Source: Ureibacillus aquaedulcis
GTDB taxonomy: Bacteria; Bacillota; Bacilli; Bacillales_A; Planococcaceae
Assembly: GCF_030418165.1 (NCBI RefSeq)
Contig: NZ_JAUHTQ010000017.1
Location: forward strand, 1-64,000
Direction: 5' to 3'
DNA: 64,000 nt
Below are positions 51,777 to 61,530 of this stretch, piece after piece; position 1 is the stretch's first letter, and each line of letters begins with the position of its first letter. Below the pieces are notes generated by a model that saw nothing but the letters and a program-made list of their open reading frames with translations, had not been told where the DNA came from and searched no databases. The position numbers were made by a program, and so were the translations under genes.

Positions 51777-53063
51777 GTGACAAATTTGCAAGAGGTAGAA
51801 ACAATTATTGAAAAAGCTGTCTTGGTAGGCGTCAATTTGCAAAATGATCGTAATTTTGATTATTCAATGGAAGAATTGGAAAGTTTAGCGGAAGCCTTGG
51901 AAGTAGAAGTAATCGGAAGTGTTATACAAAACCTGGAAAGAGTTAATCCTTCCCATTATGTAGGGACAGGTAAAATAGTGGAAATAAAAAATTTTATAGA
52001 TGAAGCAGAAGCAAACCTTGTCATATTTAATGATGAATTATCACCTTCGCAGATTCGAAACCTTGAACACGATTTGGAATGTAAAGTCATTGACCGGACG
52101 ATGCTCATTTTAGATATTTTCGATCGCCGTGCGAACACAAGAGAAGCACAAATGCAAGTTGAATTGGCTCAATTGCAATATATGCTGCCTCGACTAGTGG
52201 GTTTGCATGCTTCACTTTCCCGCCAAGGTGGCGGCACGGGTGGAGGATTTAGAAACCGTGGTGCAGGGGAAACAAAATTAGAATTAGATCGACGAAAAAT
52301 CGAAGATCAAATTGCAAAGCTTCGCAAAGATCTCGAAGTTGTTAAGAACATCAGGGAAACCCAAAGGAAGAAACGACGTAAAAATGAAGTGCCTGTTGTA
52401 TCGCTGGTGGGATATACAAATGCCGGGAAATCTACAATTATGAACAGACTTCTGAAAAAGATTGGACAAGAGGATAATAAACAGGTATTCGAGAAGGACA
52501 TGCTCTTTGCAACACTCGATACCTCCGTCCGTAATATCGAATTACCGGATAGAAAGACATTCTTGCTGACAGACACGGTTGGATTTGTTAGCAAACTTCC
52601 GCATCATTTAGTAAAAGCCTTCCGTTCTACATTAGAAGAAGCAAGAGAAGCGGATCTTCTGTTGCATGTTGTGGATGTGTCAAATGAACAGCATCCATTT
52701 ATGATGGATGTCACGAACAAGACGTTAAGTGAGGTAGACGTTGAGGGAATCCCAACTATTTATGTGTATAACAAATCGGATTTGGCGAATGTCAAGTATC
52801 CCTTAGTTAGCGGCGACAATATTTGGATTTCCGCTCAGAATGATGAAGGTTTAGATGAATTAGTGGAATTAATACGGCAGTATGTCTTTTCGGATTATGT
52901 GGAATGCGAAATGCTGATTCCATTTGACCGTGGGGATGTTGTATCCTACTTGAACGCCAATGCACAAGTAAAAGGTACGGAGTATGAAGAACAAGGCACG
53001 AAGCTTCTTGTTGAGCTTAAAGATGCTGATTTAAAAAAATACGAACAGTATGTTATAAAATAA
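51777..53063 (+). CDS. hflX: GTPase HflX
   Basis: A 428-residue GTPase. The N-terminal nucleotide-binding domain (about 1-110, including VGTGKIVEIKNFIDE) and a helical linker with RQGGGTGGGFRNRGAGE lead to the G domain: G1 GYTNAGKST, G3 DTVGF and G4 NKSDL. HflX splits stalled 70S or 100S ribosomes, especially after heat or antibiotic stress. The frame is open back to 51627, but GTG at 51777, six bases after AGGGAGGT, gives the family N terminus. Monocistronic between two terminators. Confidence 0.93.
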   Translation: MTNLQEVETIIEKAVLVGVNLQNDRNFDYSMEELESLAEALEVEVIGSVIQNLERVNPSHYVGTGKIVEIKNFIDEAEANLVIFNDELSPSQIRNLEHDLECKVIDRTMLILDIFDRRANTREAQMQVELAQLQYMLPRLVGLHASLSRQGGGTGGGFRNRGAGETKLELDRRKIEDQIAKLRKDLEVVKNIRETQRKKRRKNEVPVVSLVGYTNAGKSTIMNRLLKKIGQEDNKQVFEKDMLFATLDTSVRNIELPDRKTFLLTDTVGFVSKLPHHLVKAFRSTLEEAREADLLLHVVDVSNEQHPFMMDVTNKTLSEVDVEGIPTIYVYNKSDLANVKYPLVSGDNIWISAQNDEGLDELVELIRQYVFSDYVECEMLIPFDRGDVVSYLNANAQVKGTEYEEQGTKLLVELKDADLKKYEQYVIK

Positions 53064-53069
53064 CGTGAG

Positions 53070-53104
53070 TGGGTAACGATGAATATGTCGTTACCTCTTT
53101 TTTT
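53070..53104 (+). terminator. Terminator of hflX
   Basis: Perfect stem GGTAACGA/TCGTTACC with an eight-base loop and a T-rich tail. The following 53105-53359 stretch is AT-rich with no other clear feature. Confidence 0.9.
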
Positions 53105-53359
53105 GCTTCCATAGGTAAGTGGAATGAAGGTAATATTATGAGTAACTGGATGTTTAAATTATTCTAATATAATATAAAAATATGGAAATGCCAAAAATAT
53201 AGCGAAAATAGAGAAGAAAGAGAAATTTCTAACTTTTATATAATATATTGAAAAAATTTTAAGAATGCTTTAATGTAATAAAATGCACGATTCGGACAAC
53301 TAGCTATCTAATATAAATTGTCGGAAAATATGAAAAATAAAACGGAAGAGGGTATCTTT

Positions 53360-54847
53360 ATGTATAGTAAAGACGAAATAGTCAAATCCGTTCCTCAAAA
53401 AGGTTTTTTTGGACATCCTAAAGGATTATTGACTCTATTCTTTACAGAATTTTGGGAACGATTCTCCTATTATGGAATGCGTGCCATTCTTATCCTTTAC
53501 ATGTACTATGAATTACATGAAGGTGGATTGGGATTAGATCGAGGAACTGCAAACTCAATCATGGCTCTTTATGGGTCGTTAATTTATATGTCTGGTATTA
53601 TTGGTGGTTGGTTTGCCGACCGAATTTGGGGTACACGCAAAACTGTATTCTATGGTGGAATACTGATCATGATCGGGCATATTGCCTTAGCATTCCCAGG
53701 GGGAGTAACGGCATTATTAATCTCCATGGCATTTATTATCATTGGTACAGGGTTATTAAAATCAAATGTATCAACTATCGTTGGAGATATGTATGCTGAA
53801 GGCGATAACCGCCGTGATTCAGGTTTCAGCATTTTCTACATGGGCATCAACATGGGGGCATTTATATCCCCATTAATCATCGGCTTTGTTGGGGAAAGAT
53901 ATAATTTCCATTTTGGCTTTGGTATTGCTGCTGTTGGTATGCTTATTGGGTTAATTGTTTATTACGTAACTCAAAAGAAATTCCTTGGGTTAGCTGGTCT
54001 TGAAGTACCTAACCCACTAAAGGCAGAAGAGAAGAAGAAAACTATTCGAAATGTTGTCATTGGTATTATTGCTGTATTAATCATTGGAGTGATTTTATAC
54101 AGTACTGGAAATTTAACAATGTCAATCTTTAGCTTGATCATTACGACACTTGGTGTATTAATTCCGACTATTTTCTTTATCGTCATGTATCGTAGTCCTA
54201 AAACAACGAAAGATGAAAAATCGCGTGTACTAGCTTATATTCCATTATTTATTGCGGCAGTTATGTTCTGGGCGATTCAAGAACAAGGAGCCACAATTCT
54301 AGCGACATATGCTGATACCCGTACAGATCTTACTATCGGAAGCTTTGAAATTCCGGTATCATGGTTCCAATCTTTAAATCCTTTATTCATTATTATCTTT
54401 GCACCGGTATTTGCGTGGCTATGGTTGAAACTTGGAAGTAGACAACCTTCTACACCTAAGAAATTTGCCATTTCATTATTCTTTGCTGGAGCTTCTTTCT
54501 TGGTAATGATTATTCCAGCGACAATTTCTGGTGGTACTGAGCTTGTTAGCCCATGGTGGTTGGTTCTGTCATTCTTCCTAGTAGTGGTAGGAGAGTTGCT
54601 ATTATCACCGGTTGGTCTATCGGCAACAACCAAACTTGCACCAGCTGCCTTCGCGGCTCAGACAATGTCTTTATGGTTCTTAACGAGTGCAGCGGCTCAA
54701 GCAATCAATGCTCAGTTAGTTAGAATTTATGAGGCAGTTACTGAAATTACTTATTTCGGTACTTTAGGTGGAATCTCTATTGTATTAGGTATTCTTTTAC
54801 TAGTATTGACACCCATCATTTCAAAAGCGATGCGTGGAGTAAATTAA
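53360..54847 (+). CDS. POT/PTR family di- and tripeptide transporter
   Basis: A 495-residue proton-coupled peptide transporter of the POT (PTR2) family. The ExxERFxYYG motif is present as FFTEFWERFSYYGMRAIL near residue 25 and the second signature as SGFSIFYMGINMGAFISPLI near 155. Fourteen spans are expected, with the extra helical pair between the two halves. It takes up di- and tripeptides, complementing the Opp systems. ATG at 53360 follows AGAGGG at seven bases; a TTG-started frame from 53318 has no ribosome binding site. Terminator downstream. Confidence 0.9.
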   Translation: MYSKDEIVKSVPQKGFFGHPKGLLTLFFTEFWERFSYYGMRAILILYMYYELHEGGLGLDRGTANSIMALYGSLIYMSGIIGGWFADRIWGTRKTVFYGGILIMIGHIALAFPGGVTALLISMAFIIIGTGLLKSNVSTIVGDMYAEGDNRRDSGFSIFYMGINMGAFISPLIIGFVGERYNFHFGFGIAAVGMLIGLIVYYVTQKKFLGLAGLEVPNPLKAEEKKKTIRNVVIGIIAVLIIGVILYSTGNLTMSIFSLIITTLGVLIPTIFFIVMYRSPKTTKDEKSRVLAYIPLFIAAVMFWAIQEQGATILATYADTRTDLTIGSFEIPVSWFQSLNPLFIIIFAPVFAWLWLKLGSRQPSTPKKFAISLFFAGASFLVMIIPATISGGTELVSPWWLVLSFFLVVVGELLLSPVGLSATTKLAPAAFAAQTMSLWFLTSAAAQAINAQLVRIYEAVTEITYFGTLGGISIVLGILLLVLTPIISKAMRGVN

Positions 54848-54883
54848 AACAAGTTAACATTAAATTAGTGCTTTGGGTATAGA

Positions 54884-54925
54884 AAGTGGGCATCTCAGAT
54901 AAGGTCTGGGGGCCCGCTTTTTTTA
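54884..54925 (+). terminator. Terminator of POT transporter gene
   Basis: Stem GTGGGC/GCCCGC with inner CTCAGA/TCTGGG pairing and seven T residues. Confidence 0.85.
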
Positions 54926-55026
54926 GTAGAAATGGATTATTTTTGGTCATTATAGAAAAATATGACATCTTTTCCAATACCCGTTCGTTATTAAATGGTA
55001 CCCTTTAATCGAAAGGATGGGATAAA

Positions 55027-55911
55027 GTGAAAAAATGGGCAATGATTTGTTTAGCAGGTTTCCTTTTACTAGTATTATCCGCGTGTAATAGTACGGCGGA
55101 GCCTACATCAGATTCAGAGGATGCGGTAGAAGGTAAAGAGGAAAGCAACGTAAGTGAACTAACTTTGGAAGAAGTATATGAAAAGGCAATGGAGCGACAA
55201 AGCGAATTAAAAAGCAGCAGTGCAGATATCAAGATGGACCAAAAAATGACCTTTGGCAATGGTACTGAGGGTATGGAAATGAGTACTGCTAGTGATATGA
55301 AGATGGATATGATTGTTGAACCGCTTGAAACATACATGGATGGAACGATTCAAACGGCTGACCCCGTTAGTGGTGAAGATACGACAATAGATATGGAAAT
55401 GTACATGACCCAGGAAGGGATATTCATGCACGAACCTGATACGAAGCAATGGTTGAAACTGCCATCAGAGCAATTTGATGCAATAGTTGGACAAACTGCG
55501 AATCAAGTAGATGTTTCAGACCAATTAAAACAGCTGCAAACATTCATCGATGATTTTAAATTCGAACAGACAGATTCCGAGTATATTTTAACTTTAAATG
55601 CAGCTAGTGAAGAGTTCAGCGACTTCATTCTGGAGCAAATGCAACTAAGTGAAATGCTTGGAATGACTGAGGAAGATAAACAATTGTTCGAAAATATTAG
55701 TTTTGATACTGTGAACTATGTTATTTCGATTGATAAAGAAACATTCGATATTCATAAGATGGATACGGTTGTGGATATGACGCTTGAAATTGAAGGTGAA
55801 GCAATCACGGTGAATACAGATGCTAAAATAGCGTTCAATAACTTCAATGGAGTTGAGGATATAACAGTGCCTCAAGAAGTAATTGATCAGGCGGTAGAAA
55901 TTCAGTACTAA
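55027..55911 (+). CDS. Lipoprotein, DUF6612/LppX-like fold
   Basis: A 294-residue lipoprotein. The signal peptide ends in LSAC with Cys20, and an acidic linker follows. The body is strand-rich with a repeated amphipathic pattern (SADIKMDQKMTFGNG, MIVEPLETYMDGTI, FDTVNYVISIDKETF) that fits the half-barrel folds of the LppX/LolA type, annotated DUF6612 in Bacillales. Such proteins may bind lipids or sit at the cell surface; no function is established. GTG at 55027 follows AAAGGATG. It is rich in Met, Asp and Glu. Transcribed alone. Confidence 0.7.
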   Translation: MKKWAMICLAGFLLLVLSACNSTAEPTSDSEDAVEGKEESNVSELTLEEVYEKAMERQSELKSSSADIKMDQKMTFGNGTEGMEMSTASDMKMDMIVEPLETYMDGTIQTADPVSGEDTTIDMEMYMTQEGIFMHEPDTKQWLKLPSEQFDAIVGQTANQVDVSDQLKQLQTFIDDFKFEQTDSEYILTLNAASEEFSDFILEQMQLSEMLGMTEEDKQLFENISFDTVNYVISIDKETFDIHKMDTVVDMTLEIEGEAITVNTDAKIAFNNFNGVEDITVPQEVIDQAVEIQY

Positions 55912-55918
55912 ATTTTTC

Positions 55919-55960
55919 GAGCTAGACCCGGGGATTCTTGGGTTTGGCTCTTTTTTATTT
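55919..55960 (+). terminator. Terminator of lipoprotein gene
   Basis: Stem GAGC-TA-GACCC/GGGTTTGGCTC followed by six T residues. Confidence 0.85.
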
Positions 55961-56123
55961 TAAAAGATTCTAATTTTATAAGATAAGTACCGAATAATTT
56001 ACAAAATATGTAAAAATAATAAGTCGCCCTACAGTTCTTTGATTCACCTCCTTTTACTTATATTTCCAATACATCTTATATGTTAGGATGTTACTAGTTT
56101 GTAAAATTGGAGGTTTTAGGAAA

Positions 56124-57398
56124 TTGGGTAAACTAAGTAAAACATGGGGATTTCTTGTGGCAATCATTTTAACATCATTAATTCTTGCTGCTTGTGGGAG
56201 TGACAAAGAATCAACGAAGGCTGAACAAGAGGTAGATGTAAAAGCAAAAGCATCTGAAGAAACTACTGAAGAGGTTGAAAAATCTGAGGAAGAAGCCGTT
56301 GAAACAACATCTAGTGAAGCTAACTCCGGCGATATTTCAGGCTTAATTAAATATATGGAAGAAGAAACACAAGGGACAGCGAAAGTTCTTTATGAAAATA
56401 CAGAACCACAAGTTCATAAAATGGAAGGTGTAACAGTTACGCTAGATAACTATACACTTGTTGAGCTAAATGATTTCCATACGGACTTTAGTATTCCTTT
56501 TAATGATCAAACTAATGGCGGTGTTATTGTTGCACAGTATACAGTAAAGAACGAATTGGATAAAGACGTGTACTATACGCCATTTTTCTATCTATCTTTC
56601 ACGGGTGCGCAAAAAGCATATAACAATTATCGTGATCTGCTGCCTCTTGAAGATCAGTTATCTGAAAAATTATCCCCAACAAATGATTACTTGCTTAAAG
56701 CTGGCGAGTCGGTAACAGGCTACTATACTTATCCGTTTGGCCAGGATGACTTGCAAGCTGCATTAAACGTATCCACAACAGCTGTTGAAGTTCCTGCAGC
56801 GCTGGCTGTAAAGGAAGATTTTGGCTCGGCAATCGGAAAAAAAGGACAGTTTACTTTAAGCTTGAATACAGCAGGAGCTGAAAAAGTTAAATCTAATGAA
56901 GCATTTTATCAAGATAAAGCAACTGTTGGTGATATGGGTGAAAAGAAGATGTTGAAAGAAGAAAGTGGTATCGGCAAAAGTGAAACACTGGGGGATGTTA
57001 CAGTGACACTGGATGGATATCAGTTTACGGACTTCACTCCGAACGAAGTAGAAGCACCACGTTTTGAAAACTTTAAAACTGGAGTCGTGTTGCTGACGGT
57101 CAAGTTCAATTTAGATAATAAGGGATCTGACGCTATCGGACTATCTTCGCTCTCTTCCAAATTGACGGTGAACGATGGTACCCAGTACATGTTTGGAGAA
57201 GGTATGCTGCTGGAGTATGGCTACAATGATTTAATTGCAGCTGGTGAATCAGGGGAACTATTGCAAGTATATGTACTTGATAAAGAACAGTATGTGAAAA
57301 TCTGGCAAAATAAATCCTTTGAAGTAGAAGTTGGACCAATTCGCAATCAGGATGCAGAGGATATTTCCAAGGGGAAGACAGCTGTATTCAGTTTCTAG
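56124..57398 (+). CDS. Lipoprotein with two Ig-like (DUF5068-type) domains
   Basis: A 424-residue lipoprotein (lipobox LAAC, Cys24) with a long Glu/Thr/Ala-rich linker (about 28-75). Two related beta-sandwich domains follow, opening with VTVTLDNYTLVELNDF (about 105) and VTVTLDGYQFTDFTP (about 300), and each continuing with a strand such as VIVAQYTVKN or VVLLTVKFNL. This fits duplicated telokin-like/DUF4352-type folds; DUF5068 is my best label. Function unknown, expected on the outer face of the membrane. TTG at 56124 is used with GGAGG ten bases upstream, giving a normal signal peptide; a longer frame from 56088 is less likely. Confidence 0.7.
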   Translation: MGKLSKTWGFLVAIILTSLILAACGSDKESTKAEQEVDVKAKASEETTEEVEKSEEEAVETTSSEANSGDISGLIKYMEEETQGTAKVLYENTEPQVHKMEGVTVTLDNYTLVELNDFHTDFSIPFNDQTNGGVIVAQYTVKNELDKDVYYTPFFYLSFTGAQKAYNNYRDLLPLEDQLSEKLSPTNDYLLKAGESVTGYYTYPFGQDDLQAALNVSTTAVEVPAALAVKEDFGSAIGKKGQFTLSLNTAGAEKVKSNEAFYQDKATVGDMGEKKMLKEESGIGKSETLGDVTVTLDGYQFTDFTPNEVEAPRFENFKTGVVLLTVKFNLDNKGSDAIGLSSLSSKLTVNDGTQYMFGEGMLLEYGYNDLIAAGESGELLQVYVLDKEQYVKIWQNKSFEVEVGPIRNQDAEDISKGKTAVFSF

Positions 57399-57408
57399 AA
57401 GTAAAACA

Positions 57409-57446
57409 GGGAGCACATATTATTCCGGTAATATGTGTTCTTTTTT
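57409..57446 (+). terminator. Terminator of lipoprotein gene
   Basis: Stem GAGCACATATTA/TAATATGTGTTC (one wobble), six-base loop, six T residues. Confidence 0.9.
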
Positions 57447-57460
57447 ACGTTTTTTTGGAA

Positions 57461-57479
57461 TTCAATGATTATCATTCTC
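57461..57479. promoter_or_regulatory. Fur box 1 before yclN
   Basis: TTCAATGATTATCATTCTC matches the Fur consensus GATAATGATTATCATTATC at 15 of 19 positions, 40 bases upstream of a TATAAT (57519-57524). Confidence 0.75.
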
Positions 57480-57536
57480 AATCAATTATTGATTTTTTCC
57501 GATTCAATAAGCTATACTTATAATGGACTCGAGGTT

Positions 57537-57555
57537 GAGAATAATTTTCATTACA
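57537..57555. promoter_or_regulatory. Fur-like box 2 before yclN
   Basis: GAGAATAATTTTCATTACA matches the Fur consensus at 14 of 19 positions, just downstream of the -10 TATAAT at 57519-57524. With box 1 it brackets the promoter. Confidence 0.55.
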
Positions 57556-57587
57556 TACTTGAGAATAAATAGAATATGGGGATAAAA

Positions 57588-58541
57588 ATGAGACTGTGGA
57601 TGTTAATTGTCGCAGCAGTCATCCTGTCGTTTATTTCGCTCTTTATTGGTGCAATTGATATAAAACCAAGTGATTTGCTTAATTGGGATTCACGGGAAAT
57701 GCAAATTTTCTTAATCAGTCGTGTACCGCGTCTAATTGCGATTATTCTAGCGGGTGTAGGGATGAGTATTGCGGGCTTAATCATGCAAAGCTTAAGTCGA
57801 AACAAATTTGTTTCTCCAACAACAGCAGGAACTTTGGATGCTGCCAAGTTAGGGATTCTCATTTCGATGTTGTTCTTTACTAATGTAACGTACACTCAGC
57901 AAGTTATTTTTAGTTTTGCGTTTGCGTTAATTGGAACTTTGCTTTTCATGCAGATATTGGATCGAATTAAATTTAAAGATGTTATTTTTGTACCGTTAAT
58001 CGGAATTATGTATGGCAACATACTATCTTCGATTACGACGTTTTTTGCATATGAAGCAGATTTGCTTCAAAATATCAGCTCATGGTTAATGGGGAGTTTT
58101 ACTTTAATTATTGCAGGGCGTTATGAGCTTCTCTATCTAAGTGTACCAGCTGTTATTTTAGCCTATCTCTATGCTAATAAATTTACGGTTGCAGGTATGG
58201 GGGAGGATTTTGCCAAGAACCTGGGCTTAAGTTATAAGCTTGTTCTGAATATCGGGTTAATCCTTGTGGCAGTTATCGCAACCACTGTTGTCCTGACAGT
58301 AGGGGTAATACCGTTTTTAGGATTAATAGTACCGAATATTGTTTCCCTGTATATGGGCGATAACCTTCGTAAAACGATTCCCCATACAGCTGTACTAGGT
58401 ATCGTTTTCCTTCTGCTCTGTGACATTATTGGACGAGTGGTAATTTACCCATACGAAATTCCGGTGAATGTAACAGTTGCAGTTATCGGCAGTGTAATCT
58501 TCTTAATCATGTTAATTAGGGGGAGAGCATATGCGAAATAG
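57588..58541 (+). CDS. yclN: Iron-siderophore ABC transporter permease
   Basis: A 317-residue FecCD-family permease closely resembling YclN of the B. subtilis petrobactin importer: ISRVPRLIAIILAGVGMSIAGLIMQ and SRNKFVSPTTAGTLDAAKLG. Nine or ten spans; the coupling segment GLSYKLVLNIG lies in the C-terminal half. ATG at 57588 is chosen because GGGGA lies five bases upstream; an in-frame ATG at 57576 has no ribosome binding site. It forms the heterodimeric channel with YclO and overlaps its gene by 11 bases. Two Fur boxes precede it, so it should be expressed under iron limitation. Confidence 0.9.
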   Translation: MRLWMLIVAAVILSFISLFIGAIDIKPSDLLNWDSREMQIFLISRVPRLIAIILAGVGMSIAGLIMQSLSRNKFVSPTTAGTLDAAKLGILISMLFFTNVTYTQQVIFSFAFALIGTLLFMQILDRIKFKDVIFVPLIGIMYGNILSSITTFFAYEADLLQNISSWLMGSFTLIIAGRYELLYLSVPAVILAYLYANKFTVAGMGEDFAKNLGLSYKLVLNIGLILVAVIATTVVLTVGVIPFLGLIVPNIVSLYMGDNLRKTIPHTAVLGIVFLLLCDIIGRVVIYPYEIPVNVTVAVIGSVIFLIMLIRGRAYAK

Positions 58542-59484
58542 TACTAAACTTATTATCTTAACGGTTGTAGCGATAATCTGTATTTTACTATATGGATTTT
58601 ATGATATTAAAGGCGGGTTTGATTATGCCTTTCCTCGACGCATGATGCGTGTAGGAGCAATGGTGATTACCGGATTTGCGATAGCTTATTCGACAGTTGT
58701 GTTTCAAACGATTACACACAATCGAATTCTGACACCTTCAGTCATGGGGCTTGACTCGATGTTTGAAGTTGTACAAACCCTTATTTTCTTCTTTGCAGGT
58801 TCCATTTCAATCTGGGTAGTGAACCAATATTTAAATTTTGCTGCATCGATCGTAGCAATGGTCTTGTTTGCATTGATTCTATATCGATTCCTTTTCCGTG
58901 CGGATAAGCACCCTATTTATCTATTGTTACTAATCGGAATGATCTTGGGTACATTCCTTGGAAGTTTGGTTTCCTTCCTGCAAGTACTTATTGATCCTGT
59001 GGAATATTTAAGTTTACAAAGTAGATTATTTGCAAGCTTCACGAATATTAAAGTAGAGCTGCTATATATTTCGATAGGAATTCTATTGCTGGCATTTGCA
59101 TACGGTTACCGTATAATGGGCCAATTGGATGTTATGTCGCTTGGCCGGGAAAATGCTATCAATCTAGGAATAAACTACGATCGCTTAGTCTTGAACGTTT
59201 TGATATTATCGTCGGTTCTAATTGCAACATCAACGGCTCTAGTTGGACCTATTACATTCTTTGGTTTAATTGTTGCAAATCTTTCGTATCAGTTTTTAGT
59301 CACATACAAGCATTCCGTACTCATTTTGGGTGCAGGCTTAATCAGTGTGATTGCTCTAGTCGGTGGCCAGTTCATTGTTGAGCATATCTTTGAAATGAAT
59401 ACGACATTGAGTGTCATTATTAACTTTGTTGGTGGTATTTACTTTATTTATTTATTATTAAAGGAAAGTAGGGCAGCAGGATGA
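58531..59484 (+). CDS. yclO: Iron-siderophore ABC transporter permease
   Basis: A 317-residue FecCD-family permease, YclO-like. YSTVVFQTITHNRILTPSVMG corresponds to the family's N-terminal motif and SLGRENAINLGINYDRLVLN to the cytoplasmic coupling loop. It is the second channel subunit. It overlaps yclN by 11 bases and yclP by four (ATGA), a tightly coupled operon. Confidence 0.9.
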   Translation: MRNSTKLIILTVVAIICILLYGFYDIKGGFDYAFPRRMMRVGAMVITGFAIAYSTVVFQTITHNRILTPSVMGLDSMFEVVQTLIFFFAGSISIWVVNQYLNFAASIVAMVLFALILYRFLFRADKHPIYLLLLIGMILGTFLGSLVSFLQVLIDPVEYLSLQSRLFASFTNIKVELLYISIGILLLAFAYGYRIMGQLDVMSLGRENAINLGINYDRLVLNVLILSSVLIATSTALVGPITFFGLIVANLSYQFLVTYKHSVLILGAGLISVIALVGGQFIVEHIFEMNTTLSVIINFVGGIYFIYLLLKESRAAG

Positions 59485-60248
59485 TTGAAATCAAAGGATT
59501 AACAAAAAGATTTGGTAACAAACCTGTTGTAGAAGACGTCTCAATCAAGATACAACCAGGAGCCATTACATCCTTTATCGGACCAAATGGTGCAGGGAAA
59601 TCCACCCTGTTATCAATGGTTAGTCGTTTATTGGATGCTGACACAGGCGAAGTATTACTGGATAAAAATGACGTAAAGAAATGGAAGTCAGATGAATTTG
59701 CAAAGAGAGTGTCGATTTTAAAACAGGCAAATTTCCTGAACGTACGATTAACAATCCGAGAGCTTGTTTCTTTTGGGCGCTACCCTTATTCGAAAGGCCG
59801 TTTAACGATTGAGGATGAACAATCCGTAGATCAAGCTATTGAATATATGAATTTAACAGATATGCAGGATAAGTTCCTGGATGAATTGTCGGGCGGGCAG
59901 AAGCAACGGGCTTTTATTGCCATGGTAATTGCACAGGATACGGAATATATTCTGCTGGATGAGCCATTAAATAATCTGGATATGAAGCATTCGGTTCAAA
60001 TCATGAAAATTTTGCGCAAGCTCGTTGATGATCTTGGCAAAACAGTCGTAATTGTATTGCATGATATTAATTTTGCCTCCGTGTATTCAGATAATATCGT
60101 TGCTTTAAAAAATGGTAGAGTAGTTAAGGATGGACCAACAAACGAAATCATTAACTCTGAGGCTTTAAGAGAAATATATGATATGAACATCCCGGTGCAG
60201 GAACAAAATGGCTGCCGAATATGCGTTTATTTTAACTCGCATTCGTAA
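59481..60248 (+). CDS. yclP: Iron-siderophore ABC transporter ATPase
   Basis: A 255-residue ATPase of the FepC/YclP group. GPNGAGKSTL (Walker A), LSGGQKQRAFIAMVIAQD (signature), YILLDEPLNNLD (Walker B) and VLHDINFAS (switch His) are complete. It drives uptake through YclNO. Last gene of the first transcription unit; a terminator separates it from yclQ. Confidence 0.92.
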   Translation: MIEIKGLTKRFGNKPVVEDVSIKIQPGAITSFIGPNGAGKSTLLSMVSRLLDADTGEVLLDKNDVKKWKSDEFAKRVSILKQANFLNVRLTIRELVSFGRYPYSKGRLTIEDEQSVDQAIEYMNLTDMQDKFLDELSGGQKQRAFIAMVIAQDTEYILLDEPLNNLDMKHSVQIMKILRKLVDDLGKTVVIVLHDINFASVYSDNIVALKNGRVVKDGPTNEIINSEALREIYDMNIPVQEQNGCRICVYFNSHS

Positions 60249-60255
60249 TGATTAA

Positions 60256-60301
60256 TGGTTTAGAGAAGTTTGTATAGACATGCTTTTCTAAACCTTTTTT
60301 T
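60256..60301 (+). terminator. Terminator of yclNOP
   Basis: Stem GGTTTAGA/TCTAAACC with a 21-base loop region and seven T residues. Confidence 0.8.
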
Positions 60302-60332
60302 ATAAAAATTCTGGAAAGATTTTTAAAAAGTA

Positions 60333-60394
60333 TTGACCTTTAATTTCTAAATGCTATAATTTCAATTAGTTAGTTGATAATGATTATCATTATC
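60333..60394 (+). promoter_or_regulatory. yclQ promoter with perfect Fur box
   Basis: TTGACC (60333-60338), a 16-base spacer and TATAAT (60355-60360) with an extended TGC just before it. GATAATGATTATCATTATC at 60376-60394 is a 19/19 match to the classic Fur consensus, placed just after the expected start of transcription. The binding protein gene is thus under its own iron control. Confidence 0.92.
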
Positions 60395-60417
60395 GCGAAA
60401 AGATGGATAGGAGAGAA

Positions 60418-61464
60418 ATGAAAATGAAAAACTGGAAATTACTAAGTGTAATTTTAGCAAGTCTATTATTTGTTCTTGCAGCTTGTGGTGGAGCTGACGA
60501 ATCAAAAGAATCAGATACAAACACATCTACAGAAGAACAATCAGCTACTGCAGGAACATCTGAAAGTACAGAGGGTCCTGTTTACCCAATGACTATATCA
60601 CCGACAATTGCTTCTACTGAAGATGAAGAGGCAGGCACAATCGCCTTTGAAGATGTAACACTAGAAGAAATGCCGAAAAAAATGGTTGTATTTGATTATG
60701 GTTTCCTAGATACACTTGATGCAATTGGTGTTGAAGGAATCGTTGGTGTAGCAAAAGATTCTACATTGCCAGCTCACCTTTCAAAATATGAAGGTGAAGA
60801 ATATGCAAGCGTTGGTAACTTAAAAACGCCTCTACTTGAAGATATCGCTGCTTTAGAGCCGGACGTAATTTTCATTTCTGGTCGCCAAGCTGCATTCTAT
60901 GACCAATTAAAAGAAATCACGCCTAACGTAATCTTTGTTGGTACAAACCAAGATGATTACTGGAACACATTCCTTGCTTCAACTGAAATTGCCGCGAAAA
61001 TGTTTGGTAAAGAAGCTGAAGTAGAAGAGCATATTGCTAAAATTGATTCAGCGATCGAAGAAGTAAAAGCTTTATCGGGCAATTACGATAGCTCATTAGT
61101 AACAATGTACAACGAAGGTAAATTATCAGGATTCTCGAAAGATTCCCGTTTCGGTTATATTTATGATATCTATGGATTCACTCCTGTTACAGAGGATATT
61201 GAATCATCTTCACATGGTTCAGACTTTGGCTTCGAAGCAATTCTGGAGTTTGACCCACAAGTATTATTCGTTATCGACCGTACAGCGGCAACTGGTGGAG
61301 ATTCCAACATCGAAGCTGATATGGAAAATGATATTGTTAAAGAAACAGTTGCCTATAAAAATGATAAAATTGTTTACTTAGATGGTCCACTTTGGTACTT
61401 AAGTGGAGGCGGGCTACAATCGGAGCTTGCTAAAATCCAGGAAATTTTAGACGAATTAAAATAA
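60418..61464 (+). CDS. yclQ: Siderophore-binding lipoprotein
   Basis: A 348-residue periplasmic-binding-type (FepB/BtuF class III) lipoprotein with lipobox LAAC (Cys23) and a Ser/Thr/Glu-rich linker. The first lobe contains VVFDYGFLDTLDAIGVEGIVGVA and LEPDVIFISGRQ, the second YIYDIYGFTPV and EFDPQVLFVIDR, joined by the single long helix typical of the class. By homology to YclQ it binds petrobactin or a related catecholate, but the substrate is inferred from the operon's resemblance only. ATG at 60418 is five bases from AGGAG. Own promoter and Fur box suggest higher expression than yclNOP. Confidence 0.9.
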   Translation: MKMKNWKLLSVILASLLFVLAACGGADESKESDTNTSTEEQSATAGTSESTEGPVYPMTISPTIASTEDEEAGTIAFEDVTLEEMPKKMVVFDYGFLDTLDAIGVEGIVGVAKDSTLPAHLSKYEGEEYASVGNLKTPLLEDIAALEPDVIFISGRQAAFYDQLKEITPNVIFVGTNQDDYWNTFLASTEIAAKMFGKEAEVEEHIAKIDSAIEEVKALSGNYDSSLVTMYNEGKLSGFSKDSRFGYIYDIYGFTPVTEDIESSSHGSDFGFEAILEFDPQVLFVIDRTAATGGDSNIEADMENDIVKETVAYKNDKIVYLDGPLWYLSGGGLQSELAKIQEILDELK

Positions 61465-61475
61465 TCTATTTAAAC

Positions 61476-61510
61476 TTAAGGCTATCCCAGGTTTGGGATG
61501 GCCTTATCTT
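61476..61510 (+). terminator. Hairpin between yclQ and hmoA
   Basis: Stem AAGGCTATCCCA/TGGGATGGCCTT (one wobble) with a weak T-run (ATCTT). It may let part of the yclQ transcripts continue into hmoA. Confidence 0.6.
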
Positions 61511-61530
61511 GAAGGTTGGGAGGAATAACA